From the NCBI GenBank assembly GCA_961205875.1, contig OY540813.1:8093001-8157000 (forward strand): a stretch of 64,000 nt of DNA, written 5' to 3'. This DNA is from Sialis fuliginosa (lineage: Eukaryota; Arthropoda; Insecta; Megaloptera; Sialidae). Of the stretch, positions 13,501 to 28,000 are shown piece by piece; position 1 is the stretch's first letter, and every line of letters begins with the position of its first letter. A program made the position numbers and the translations under genes. A model generated the notes under the pieces. It did not search any database. It saw only the letters and a list, made by a program, of their open reading frames with translations, and was not told the origin of the DNA.

Positions 13501-16500
13501 ATTAATTTTATAAAATATTGCCGAATAAAAAAAAATGTCACCAAAAGTTCTAAAAAAAATGAATTTTTTTATGTGACAGTTTTAAGTACTTTGTGAAGTC
13601 GTTAAAATAGGTGAAAAAATTGACATACTTATTTATTACACGTTTTATAATATAGGTGACGTATTATATAAAAATTATGTTTGATCTAAATCCGATTAAA
13701 TACTATTTATGATGCAAAAAAAGCGATAACATAACATAGATTAATGCAAAGATTTATTATGTAATAAATGTCAACCACTTGAACTAATTACAAAGTTAAT
13801 AAATACATGCAAGGTAGTGTGATTATCGCATCGAGAAAATCTCTTAAACTTCACTATTATATAAAACTTTAGTAAAATGTCTAAAAAATTATCCGTAAAA
13901 AATTATGACTCGACAGTTTAAGAAAATCAGATTAAAAAATTGCATACTCCAGACTCTAGAACATACTTAATAAAAAAAATTTCATAACATTCTTATAAAA
14001 ATATCCAGCACACAAATATATTTTGAGCATATATGTATTATTATGTATATACCTATTTGTATATCAAATATAATATATATCTATATAAAACTAACTAAGA
14101 TACCATATTTATAAAATTGTATGTCTTATCGATGATACGACATACATGTGTAATATTATATTGCACCTCTTTTAGTTCAAGTAACTGAATTAAAAATTTA
14201 TATGTTCCAAATTAAATTACACATATCTACACCAATATCAATTCAATTATAAATAGCACCAAACATTTATTTCAAGAAATACTTTACGAAATAAAAACAT
14301 GATCAAATCATGAACTCGTCTCCAAAAGCACAACAATTTTCAACGAAAAGTGAACAAGTCGTATTAAAATACCCGAATCACGTAATCGATTAGGAAATCT
14401 CTCTCTATATATTTTTTTATCGGCGAGTGCACAAATCTCGGTGCTTCTAGAGAAGAATTTAGCGGTGCACAATGTGGATGAAACGCTTACCTTGTTGTCA
14501 CCGCAGCTTGTGCCGGGTGCCGGGGGCATGTTGGTGTCGATACAGCCGTAGTTCTCTACGTAGCATTCCAAGCTTTCGCAAGTCTGCAACACAAATATAC
14601 ATATATACGTTAAATGTGGGTGTTTGTATGGGAAAAGTTGCAAATACAAAAGCCAAGCGATTTAATGGGACTTATTGAATTAAAAGTGTTTGTTCGGTTT
14701 TAAAATAAAACGAAAGGCATTTAATTGACAATCTCTAATTAAAAAAAAGTTAACATAAGCTGAAAATACTTTTTGCTGAAATCAAATGTATTTTATTTTT
14801 AAATAGGCGTTTTTTGGCATTGAGGCATTTTCGTATTAAAAATAGTGACGTATGGACTGTATCAAAATTTGTATTCTGGGTTGAGTTTATTTAAACATTT
14901 GTTGTTCATTTTAATTCACAGAAATAAAGCTTATCATCTATTGCTGCTGCTAATATACAGATTCATAAAATACAGAACTTAAATGATTGTTAAAAGGAAA
15001 CTCGCGGGAATTTACGTAACCACGAAGAGATACTCAAATGTTATAAATGTATGTATAATGGAACACGACACTGCCCGGTTTACGTTTTGCCAACTTAAGA
15101 ATAATAAAAATGACGTTTTCAGAATAGACGAAATTGTCTGTGACAGCTATTTTTATGATTTTGCAATGTCGAATTGTACTTCTATTTGTATGTGTAGTTA
15201 AAATAACAAAAATTCAAAAACATGAATAAATAAAGGAGTATTTTTACAATTGATATTCTATTATATATTTATAACATTTGATTAACTCTTCGTGATGATG
15301 TAAATAAAGCTGATGAGGGTACCCGGTAATTTTTTACTTTACAGAACAAGCAAGACGCCTTAACGCGGAAAAACGACTATAGTATAAATATACAGTAAAA
15401 CGACATATGTTTTCAACAATTATAATAACAAAACTTTATGCAGAACTGAACGAAAAACTTAAAAATAATCTCTGGAATATATTAAATACCATAGATGAAA
15501 TTAATTTTAATACAAGTTCAAAACTTTCACAAATTCATAAATATTAAATGAATCGAAACAAAACTTAGTGTCGAACAAGAATTACTTTAATTAAATAATT
15601 ATTTTAATCATAACAAGTGAACGGAATAAGACTCTCTTTTACATTTGATGCAGTAGAAATTCCCAAATACTGTAATTTGTAGATTGCTTTGTAAAGCACC
15701 AATTGGACGAACGTTATAAGATTTAATTGGACATATAAATCAAACAAGTTAATGCCTACAATATTATTTTACACGAAACATTGCACAGGCTGCGTTAGTT
15801 ATATTCATTCTGGACAGATGGTAGTACGGTCTGCGATCTAATTCAGCAGTACTCAAACTTTGGGTTCGTTCTACACATTAATATATTTGGAATTCAAATG
15901 CAATGGGAATATTGTATTGTCTTTTTATAGTGGAAATCGATTATATAAGTTTTTGGGAACACATACAAACAGTTATAGGAAATTAAAATTTTTACAAAAA
16001 CTTTTATTGCTAAATAAAAACAAGCATGATTCCATTATTAACAATTTAATATAATAATAACAATTGAAGTTATCAGGTCCAAATTTTCAGTAAATGTTCT
16101 ATTCTACAAAATGTTTATTTTCCAGTGGTATCAACTTAAAAAACGTTAAAATTTATTAGTTATTACAGCTTAAAAAACGTGTTTTCAGCCATTTTTTTTA
16201 GCGTAGCAGATAAAAAAATGATTTTTTAATTTTTTTTCGAAATGGAGGTTGAAAGGAATTTTATAGCGGACAACTAAATGGTTTACCTCTGACGCGGACA
16301 GCCAAAATCGGAGTAAACTTAGGGTATTATTCTAAACCATATTTGTAACAAATTCTGCGAGTGGCAAAACTACCTAAAAAATAACCTGATTTAGCCTCCA
16401 CTGCTTGGACTAATTAGGTTTTGTATCTATCAGCTGTTTATTTATTTGATTTCTCCCCTTAGAAAATTTCTTGTTATTTTTTCTAACAGTCTCACGAATA

Positions 16501-19500
16501 TTTTAAAACTGTATAGGTATATTAATAGTATAACTCTTAATTACCCATATAAGTTATTAATTATAATTGTAGGTACCCATAAGATAATTAGATACCATAA
16601 TGAATTTAATAAAAATAATTGCATTATCGAATTAATTTTAATACTACTCTTTTCATATAGAAACTTGGAACATTCGCATTTCTGTAAGAATAATTTACAT
16701 AGAGAAATAATTTAAATTCGTAAAAATTCAATTTCAAAGCCGCTAGGTACAGCTGTTTCAGTATGCTTGACATTCTGCGTCTACAATCTAGATGTTATAA
16801 ATGCAAAAAACTGGTTTAATATTACCTTTTAATTAAAATTCTCTCTAACCGAATGAATACATCGATAGTTTCAAATTATTATTTATAAAATATTATCTAT
16901 AGAACTTTGAGTAGCATTTTAATGGTTCATATAATAATTTATGACGCATTTAGAGTACATTTAAATTTATTTAATACTATTTACAATGCGGTTGCAAATA
17001 AAATTCCTCTACAATGAATTGATTAAAATAAAAGCAAATCTACGACATGATCAATACAAATTATATAAAATAAAATACATAGAAAAAGAAAACAAAATAA
17101 AAAGTACCTACTGCCCAATGCAAGTGCATGCAGTATTATAGTCGTGTTAACATAATACCATTTTCGCGTGCACGTACGAGAGAGATGTGTATATAAACAA
17201 TGCGAGACGAGAAATACGTTTTTCACATTCGACGTTTTTTTTGCCAATACAAGTTAAACGGCCAATTGACTCAGTGTTGCCAGCATTCATCAAATATATT
17301 TGATTAGTCTTTTCAATTTTATTGCAATAGTCATAAAGCACAGGTTGGGTTCACTAAATTGTACGCTGGCGAGTTCTGTCGCTCTTGTTATTTTATTGCA
17401 ATTTTTTTAATGATAATGTTTGTTATTTTTTTTTTTATCGTATACGTATTTACAATTCTACCATACAGAATATTGAGAGGAAAAATGGATTAATATAATA
17501 AGATGGAAAATCAAATTTCATGAAACATGAACAAAAATAATGGGCTGACGACGCGACGTCTAAAGAAAATTATTTAGAAAAATGTTTTTATGGTGTTACT
17601 TTATTTTGAGCTATTCAGAAGCTAAACATACTAATAAAAAAAATTATTATTACCTATAATTTATGTTCAAAATTAAATATTTGTACGGTACGAACTTCTA
17701 TTCGTTCTATTTAAAATAAAATAAGTGTTAACGTAATGACAAATTATAAGCAAAATAAGAAATACGCGTTACATTGTGTCATGAGCACGACAAAAGAATA
17801 ATCAATCTGGCAACAATGCATGCTGCCTGTCATAATACCCGAGGAGCTTTTTTATTTATTAGGTGATTAAGCCATCAATCTAGGAATGTCACAACCTTTC
17901 AAAAGTGTTCATATAATCGCCACTTGAGTTTCGAAAAAAGATTTACGCCATTGCATTGTATGATACTTACTCACGCATAGAACATAACAAATAAATTATG
18001 TAGGTGTGGACGTTGTTTAAAAAGCCAAAGTGACTAACTCATGACTATATTAAATTGATGATTTTGTATACATTTTTAAGCACAGTTCTTCTTGTTCAGA
18101 ATCACTAACTGTGTTATAGTTGAATTACAACTATATAAATTTTCGAAACAATTTCATAGAGAATGTAAAAATTAATACCCCGTTCAAAATGTTCGTTAGC
18201 TAACAATTTTCTTTAATGCAATTTGAAAAAATAAAGTTGATACATCACATTGCTGAACACCACAAAATTTGTGTGAAAAAAAATTTAATTGTTTTTATTT
18301 CAGCTCTCTAATAATCTATCGATTCTAGTCTTTGTATATATAGAATAGCTTATTTATCGTAATAAAAATTGCTTATAATAAACACCACTCTATCCAATCT
18401 AAGGTAGAAATTAAATAATTTAAGGAAACATTATAATTTCAACACTTTAGTTCGACGAACGCCACTGGTAACGCGCACCCTTTAAATATCCGAGCATAAG
18501 TTTACAAGTTATCGCAAGATAAATTACAGCCCGAGGGCTTGCGAAGAGGCAACCAGCAGCATCTAGTCTACAACAGAGGCGGCAATAAGACATAGCAGAT
18601 AAACCAGTTGACAATAATAATTCTCATGTCGTATTACCATCATTAACGATGTCATATCGTGTTAGACAATACCTACATAATTTACCATAGCTGTTTCTTC
18701 TGGTTAGTGAGCAAAGTGTTTCTTTTATGATATGACTTTATTTGGATGATTATTATTAAATTATATTTGATGCTTATAATAACCAAATATCACGTATTAC
18801 AAATAATTGTTAAAAGACTAACAATAACTTAAATTTTGATATTGGTTGTTCATTAAAGATTCTATGTGATTATCTTTAAACATACATATTTCTATATGGC
18901 AATTACTTTCTACATAATACGTATGTTTCTTAAACTAATAATATACACCTAAAACACAATGTCACTCGACACGTGTTTCGACTTCACAAGAAGTTCTCAT
19001 CAGGAGCCTAACAGTTCCAGACTGTTGCTTAACAGTTTTTAGTCTGGAGCTGTTAGGCTCCTAATGAGGACTTCTTGTGAAGTTCAAACACATATCGAGT
19101 GACACTGTATTATTATGGTTGAGGTGCATATTTTTATTTTAAGTGACTAAGAAACCATAGTTTTTTTCGTTTTTTCCAGTATACGTATGTTCCTGAAAAC
19201 AATTTTTATAGGGATAGCTAGCGATAGTAGTTCTGATTTTAGTTCGGGCGTATAATATTAAGAAAAAGGTATGGTTGAAATTTTCTATGAAAAAGTATAA
19301 AAAGGATAATTCATGGCAGTTGTGATGTTCAAATAATTAAATCTTCATTACTGCCATTGTGATGGGAAAGTGATAATATCTACGTTTTTAGTTTTAGAAC
19401 AGTCAGTTGCACGAGTATTCACTAATTTCAAAATATACGCGGATGAAGCCGCGAGGAAATTCTAGAATTACTATGAAAAGAGAATAACAATTCTACCATA

Positions 19501-22027
19501 CATAAGTGCGCTGAAAGTCTCGCCGGGTGTTAGTGTTGACTTTTGCAGTTGAATTTTCACGAGTTCTTGTTGTACCCGAAGATAAATATTGAGTTACCGA
19601 CACGTAGAATAAATATTATGATCACGAAACAATTATGTTACGTGTGTATAAAGGATTTGCCACGTCGAATGTTTGAGTACCTATGTTTGTATATATATAT
19701 TATTAATGCTACTAGAATGTTGAAATAATCTTAAATATTCTATTTTTTTGGAATATATTATATTAAAAACGGTGAAAAATTTATTTTCTTGACTTTCTCC
19801 TACTCCAAAGGAGAACGCCGATTACTATGGAAGGGGAGAAACTTTTTTTCATGGTGATACCAATTATATGAAAACAAATTCCAGCCTGAATTTCTTTTAC
19901 TACAACCTGGCTTAAAAAATATGTATTTTAATAACTATGTAGTCAGGAAGCAACAATAAAAAGACTTGAATTTCCCATTGAATTTTTTTTATGTAATTGA
20001 TATTTGCAAATAAATCGCTTGGTTTTTATTTTTGACTAATCCTGAATATGAAACCTGATATCTTGATTTCTTATTTTGTATTCATACAACAGATGCCAAA
20101 ACAGATTAATTAAAAATTTCAAACATTTTATACATAGCGTTTCATTTCAAAGAATTCCGTTATTATTCAGAAATATTTTTATACAAAGGCAATATTTTAT
20201 TAATAGCTATAATATAATTGTAACATATTTCTCGGAAATATTACTGAAATTATTAAATAAACGCCTTTGGTAAAGTTTTATTTAATTATTATGTTATTAT
20301 TATAGTCTAAAATAATTAATTAAAATAAACATAAGTCAATATTCAATAGAATAATTACATTTTAATGTTAACAATAAAGGGCATTGATAATAACTGAATT
20401 ATCAATACATACGAACACTACCATATAAAGAATAATTAATGACCAAAACAATAATTAAAATATAAATTAATAACTTAAAATATTCCATATAAATAATGTG
20501 CCAAATAAATACAAAAATGTTTTTTAAATAAAATACTGATCTTGCAATAAGGAACCCGGATATCAAATCAATAATTGTTATTATATATAATCTTGGTTTG
20601 AAGTTACATATACGAAAGAAGAAGAAAATAATATTAAGCGCATTTTCTATCCTGATAAAGCTCGCGTTGTCACATGTTATTATTTGCGCTCATCCAGTTT
20701 CTGACACATCACCCGCCCGCAAAATCGACGTTCAATGCCAAATATCCGTAAGGGTTAATAAACCATACCAAATGCGTCTAAACTTTATCTACTCTTAGGG
20801 ATCTCAATTTTATATTGAGATTTATATTTTATCACAAAATCTGTGTTTTTAGATTTGAGATGCATGTATGTAGACTTAGACGTTATTCTGCAATTATTTT
20901 ATTAAATAAATTAAGTCATTAAAATATTTTTACATATACTATATTCATGTATTTTAGAAAATAAATATAACAGAATAAAGATATAATTATATTATAACTT
21001 CCCCGCGGTTTCAATTACATGTGTTGGGAATCAGTGAATGCAAACGCAATTGGCTCCTCTAAACACATAGGCACCATGACAGTAGTAGAAATGATGGTTT
21101 AATTACATACATTAACAAAACTGACATTTATTATCTTATTCAAATTTACACATTTTTATCAGAAAATTTAAAAATATCAATATACGTTAGTAATATTTCA
21201 ATATAAAATTGTTGCATCATTATTGAATGGGGACTTTTTATTTATTTAGTAAGTTAACAATTTTCTTTCTTATTCTTATCGTTTAGTTGATATTTAAATA
21301 AAAAATTTTAATTTAACATCCGTCAACTAAAATCAATTCTGATTAACGGATCAAAAGTTACGGCCATTTTTTTCCAAAATCTTATAAAAATGAAAACTTT
21401 GAGGCCATATCTTGAGAAGAACATAATTTAAATGAAAACGAAATCACAAAATTTCGGAGTAATATTTCATGCATCAAACCTCAAATTGTCATTCAAATAT
21501 CTATCAACATATTTTATTTTTGAAGCCAGCCGGCATGCAAATCAATGCATGTGTAAACTATTCTTTTGATCAGATAAAATAAAAAAACTAGACAGTATAT
21601 TTTGTCCATTTTTTGTACCGAAACTTAAATGATCAATACAGCCACAGCACATGTACCTACATAATATAATACATAAGTATATTATACATATGTATTGAAC
21701 AAAAACTAAAATATTTTTATTTTATATCAAAAAACAAATGTTTAGCTTTTTATTTTATGGCCTTTATGTATATACATTTTATCGTAATGTCTTTGTAATT
21801 TATTGGTCTAAAAATTCGACATCCCTGTACTAATGCAAGTGAAATAGCTCGCATATTTACACGTTCATGCAGTCATTTCTCTTTTGCTTTTACGTCAACG
21901 TCAATCATTTTCGCAAATACATTTTATATATAAGGAACTAATATTACAATCTAATGTTGACGAAACATAAATTATTTTAACTAAAACAATTCTTTAGTTC
22001 GAAAGTTTTAATAAAAGAACGCCAATA

Positions 22028-22060
<33 letters not shown>

Positions 22061-25000
22061 TTTTAATACATACTCGTATATTTTCGAATAACAGATCTAT
22101 TTCTATAATTTACGTATATGCAGTTAAATACTGCAATATTATGAATTGATAGAAAAAATTTATCTAAATATAAAAATTTTGGGATGAAAATAATAAATTG
22201 CATCATAAATTATTGAACGAACTGAAGAAACGAATGAAACATTTGTGAAATACAAATCTCCAATGCATATATTTCATTTGCACACATCATCAAAGGAAGT
22301 CATTTTAAGTTTCAAAATTTAATTATCTTCACGCACATTATAATCTTAATCACCGATTGTGATAAACACAAAATTTCAACCAAACAAACTCCATTCAACA
22401 AACTATGATTGACTCAAACTTTGGTTCACTTCCTATATGTAAACATACATACACACAAAGTTCTTGATATCATTTCATCCCTAGAGAGGGGCGTGAAATT
22501 AGCTGTCTCCTCGCTGCCCTTGCTGTTACCAAATGTAGGGTAAATACGTCATGATATTAAGCTCAATCAACAGTTCAAATTTCAACAAACGAAAAACTGA
22601 TTGAAATCAGAAATTTGTTATTTTTTTTACAAACTTCATAGAAATTCAAAAATGCTCATATATGTTATATTATGAATTATGATCTATTTCATAATCTAAT
22701 TACTTGTATTGTATCCTTATAATATTTGAATAGTGATCATTTAACAATAGAAATTTAAAAAAATATCAAATTTCTTTATCAATAAATTAAAAGATATTGT
22801 GGAGTCTCCTATTATTGGAATTATTATAGTATTATTGTATCCTCAATTGCTACCTACTACGAAGTTATACGTTAAAACTGAATTTATAACCAAATAGCTG
22901 TGCCTGCGGCTTCTCTCACGTGAACTACGGAATTATTTGTTAGGATTTTTGATTAAATACAAACACAATTAGTTATTATTATTGTAATAATAACTAATCA
23001 ACACCTAAGTTATCTAACATACACGAATCAGAACAAAAAGTTAAAATAATTTTTGTTCTGTTTAAATTTAAAAGTTAATTATTGAAAAGAAAATAAACGA
23101 TTGATGATCAAATAACAACGAGCCCGAATGCCGACCGAGCACATGTGAATCTTTCCCCCCCCACCGATCTTTAGTTCGCGTGTTATTTATAATATTTTAC
23201 CGTATATAATAACTTATTTAAAGTTATTTCCTAAACTATACGATCAAATTGGATGCTATAAAGGGCAAATTATATCTACATTAAGTACGTATGTCGATTA
23301 AATCATTTACTTCGATTATTTCGTCCACGTAAACAGAACCCTAACATTTTTTGTTTTCTTTGTAACATAAAAGCAGTCATTGTGGCTTAAATATAAAATA
23401 TATATGGTATCGCGGACAGAGAGACGTTGAGCTTCATATACATATATTAAGGATGTATTAATTATGGAAATGTATATATTTAAATTGATTTTCAGGTATA
23501 AGTCACATAATCTTTTTAACAGCTAACATTTTACCTCACAGCTTCACCGCTGTACTTGAAGCCATCTAGAAGCCGCATTTCCTCTAGCAAAGACAACGCA
23601 ATTCGACGGCGTGGCGGCAGGCGGACATTAGTACAGCAATGACGGCTTTCACGCGCCTTGCGGTCTTTTCCTGTCTAGAACATCGTCGTCGTTTCACACA
23701 AACACACAGACACGCACACAAACACACACACAAGGGGATCTTTCGTACGGTCGTTCGCTCGTTTGCCACACACACACTATCGTACCACCCATAATTAGCC
23801 ACTACAATTAGTTGTCTTTGTGCCCACGCTGCCGTCGCCGCTACTTTTGCCATCATCACCGCTAACGTTCTCGTCAGTCATATCCGATGGTATGCATATT
23901 CTCTATTCTGTGTCTCTCACTTGGTTAACTCTTCGCGCGTTACGTCTCTCTCTTCATCTCGTGTTGAACTCAAAGTTTTCAGATGAATGTTTGTACTATT
24001 AAGTAGTTTCACGATAGAATATAATCTACTTCGTCTCAAAAGTTATATATATATATAAATATTTAATATATTTATAAATATTTTGAATCATATATGTATA
24101 AAGTACATATTGCACACCCCAAGCAAGCTATAATTGGAAGTGTGTTTTATTCTCGTCTTAAATATTTTTTGCATATGTACATTCATAAAATGAGCATTAT
24201 ATCTTAAATTTCTTCATTATAGTTTAATATCGATTGGTTTTAATTTTCTGTTATAAAATATAAATTGAATCCTGAGCAAATTAATAAAGATTTGACAACT
24301 CACAGTTAACGTTTGCTTAGCTTTCACTCTTGTGTAAATTATTTATTATACCCGATTAAAAAAAAAACATTGAAATATTTCGATGAACATCGTTTGTTTT
24401 GATTTTCAACGTTTGTGTTCTTAATTACGAATTCAGCCACTATTAACTTGATAACTTATAACTCTTAATAGCTAAATATATTATTCATATTTTAATAAAT
24501 ATCCAAAAACTTTGATTTATGAAAGTATACTAGTACATAAAGCATAGTCAATATATAGCCATATTAAATAATACAAGTAGGAAGTAATATTAAATGATCT
24601 CTAATTATATTAATAATTCAGAAAGGTATTATAACTTTTCACAAATTGTATTTATTTATCAAACTATATATATATTATATAGATATTTGTGGTAGCTAAT
24701 CCCATTAATAATTTTCGCTCAAAATATGTACGTACACACATACAAACATTTATCTAATCTATGGGAACAAATCCATACGTCGTAAATCGAGGACGAAGAT
24801 TAATTCCAAAGGAAAGAGACACGTGGAATGACGGCCATACAGATATTTGTGTGAGTACTACACAAAATCCAGGGTAATTAGTAACAGGGATTCCGCACTT
24901 ATAATTTATGTTTGTAGATATATTAAACATTTAATAACTTTGCTATAAATTTATCAGGGATTTGGTAATATTGTACAAACAATATACCGTAAATACATTA

Positions 25001-28000
25001 CGATGTGTGCTTTTCCACAATTATAATTAATTTACCTAATTATCCCCATCCGAATTAATCTTCAACAAAAAATACCATAATAGAAGCATAATAAATGTAC
25101 GTTTGAAAAATATAATCTCTTTTTTGGTCGAGGAATAAAAATAAATATAATGCCACGCAATACTACTCTATTTCATTTAAGAATGCAGTATCAATTATTA
25201 TCAACATAAATTAAATTATTTTAAATGAAATGATAACTAAACTTACCACTCCAGTATCGCAAAGAGTAGATTCTTCGTCGAAAAGCTGTTTACATTGAAA
25301 ATCACCACCATAAGTAACTCCGGGTAGAACGTCTATGAGATCAAAATTATGGTCAGTTGGTTCGTCTTCGAGACATCTACCAAAAGCAGATCTAGAATAA
25401 ATCAAATTAAAACAATATAAAATATGTATGAGATACATATAATATAAGTCAAGTAATAATTCAAGATTTTAATGAAACAATTCATTTTGATTCTCTCTGA
25501 GTTAATTCTATTTTCGTCTGTATATCGGTCGGTCGGTATACTGTTACTAAAAAAAATAAATGATTCTTATTTTTTTAAAACGATCATACAATCGAAAAAA
25601 GAGTATTCAAATTTTAGAGCGTAACAATATTACATAAAAAAATATCCTGCGTGTTAGTGGGAATTAATTAATATCTTCTTCTAATTGTAAGAATAACAAA
25701 AGTGAAAATTTCGAGAGAACACCGTTATGTTATATTATTATTTGACGCTTAAGAACATAAACCAAGCAAACATTATTTCTAAAACGAAGAGAAAATGAAA
25801 CAAGAAGAATTCAACATTCACAAAAATCCTCGACAAATATTTGACACAATTATGTATATTCCACATTCGCAGAGCACAGAGTGTGTCCGCAAACAGAACC
25901 ATTACAACGTACGCTCGCGCGTTAAACGACCATGCACGAGTAAAAACTGTACAATAGAAAATAATTTACGAAGAAAACTTCTCGGTGTTTTGCTAGTAGC
26001 AGCAGTCATCAGGGAGGTAACAGGAACATACATGGGGGTAGAGGACAGGCCTGGATTATAAGAATACTTATGAAAATAATTACGATAACGCCTATCTCCT
26101 TTTAATTAAATTAAAAAAAATCTATTGCACACCACAAGCAAGCAATGCTTGGATGTGTGTTCTATTCTTGTCCTAAAATTTTTTGTGTATGTACATTGAT
26201 AAAATGAGCACTATATCTTAATTTTTTTTATTAACCCACTTAAAAGTACATTTTCTAAAAGAGAACATTACAGTTTCTATATTTACTTAGTTTAATATCG
26301 ATTGGTTTTAATTTTTTTTTATAAAAATATAAACGAATTTCAATTTGTCGTGAAAACGTAATAAATTAACAGAAATCCTTTTGAATTATCAGAATAAAAC
26401 GATATTTCTGAAAAAATGGATGTGAAATATTTTGTTAGTCTGATAGTTAAAAAAAGTATCCGCCGAGAAGCGCCACAGTAGCTGCAACTGACATTATTAT
26501 AACTATCTGTTGTATTTTAATTATTTTATTCAAATGTATGACTTTTTTTGCAAATTACAATGATTGAATGTTTATCTTCAGTTCTGTTTCATTACGTTAC
26601 ATCTTTAATCAAGATAAAAGTTGGTATGTTTGCATTAAAAAATTGTGGAGCATATTTATTTATATCAAAGATATATAAAGTGAGAGTTTTGTTTGTTAAA
26701 ATTGAATATTTTTAATTCTGAAAAATTAAAACTATACGATTTACGTATTATGATAAAAGTACGTATCATTTATTATTTGTGGAATACACTTTTCAGTTTT
26801 TATATTTATTTATGTAAAATGTAAGAAAATATATAATTATTAAGTGAGGTTATGTCATTTATTTATTATGTTTTCAAATTAATGTACTTACATAATCACT
26901 ATTATATAACACATTTTAAAAAGTTTAAGGGGTGTGCATTTTATGGCCAAGCCATGCTATTTTTAAATTATTTTATAAATATCATGTTCAAAACAATATA
27001 ATATAATCCATACAAATTTAAAAAATAATTATATTTCATTAAAAAATTATTATTAATTATGAAAACCTATTCATTGCGAAGAACTTAAAATAACATGTCC
27101 CTCACAAAGCCGGTCCCTAATTGTTCTTCAGTTGTGCCAAGACAACACACACAAAATCCCAACGGTAAAATGTATTGCTATATGTATACTTACTACTACC
27201 ACTACACTACACACCGACGACTGCAAAGTCACCGGGGCAAAGTTTTCAGTCACGATTGTGCCACAATTAATAAACGTTTGTGTTTGAGTGAAACAACGAG
27301 CTAGCGAACGCGGTGGCGGCGGGTATTGCGAAGTCTTTCGCTTAATAACGAGACATCGACTGTACAAATAACCACCAGATACAAACGACGTTACCGTGCG
27401 TGTATGTTTGTTTTGTTTTCAAGTATAATTGCATCTATGGAATGAATATTTGATGTGACGTGACGATAATGCAGAAAGTATCATCGGTTGTTAGTTTAAT
27501 TTTAATTGCGACTCCTTTTTAAAATTGTTTATATTTTCCTATAAGGTTCTCAAAGCGGAATTTTCATCTGTAACTGATTAAACTGCTGTGGCCACCACAA
27601 AACTTTTTTATACAAAAAAATGTTTTATCATATTGGAAAATAGGGTATTTGACACTATTATTAATAAAGACTAAAATGTTGTAAGTAGTGTAGTATATAT
27701 TACTTTAATTAAAAACCGTGTTTTTTTATGTGAAATAAGTCAGTATTTTAATAATAAACCTTATTTAAATTGTAATTTTAGACTGTTTGTCACGTGTTCA
27801 CAAACGCATCTAGCAGAACTGTCACTGGTATGACGTCAGAGTATATTAAAAACTTCAGAATACTGGATCTCTATTGGTTGATTTCACTTTACTTACAAGA
27901 TACTGACGTCACGCTTACCACGTGATTTTGAATGCGCGTTTTAGCGGGAATTTTTTCATTAGAAAAGTAAAATATTATTTTCAGCGTTTGTTATGCATTG

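Larger units (their letters stand above)
1547..14490. other. Intron 10 (12.9 kb), repeats but no supported gene
   Basis: Holds the inverted repeats near 2.56-2.81 kb, the tandem array at 6.8-7.6 kb, a related inverted fragment at 10.64-10.76 kb and a hairpin at 11.62 kb, each listed separately. A 72-codon open stretch at 11723..11938 (+) has protein-like composition, but it has no ATG start and matches nothing I know. The rest is A+T-rich sequence without recognisable features. Confidence 0.6.
14584..25246. other. Intron 9 (10.7 kb), repeats and a GC-richer patch
   Basis: Contains the long inverted repeat at 18957..19107, a dispersed repeat at 21310..21490, a GAA microsatellite at 22.03 kb, a GC-richer patch at 23.54-23.96 kb and the first of two exon-9-flanking repeats at 24.1 kb. 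No other exon or RNA gene recognised. Confidence 0.6.

Noticed and set aside
23584-24002. Open frames of 91 and 60 codons on opposite strands
   Set aside because: They translate a CA microsatellite and GC-richer sequence into low-complexity Cys/Val and Leu/Ser runs; no domain and no splice support.
25795-26061. 88-codon plus-strand frame
   Set aside because: No recognisable similarity and no neighbouring exon in phase; it lies in an intron of the opposite-strand gene.
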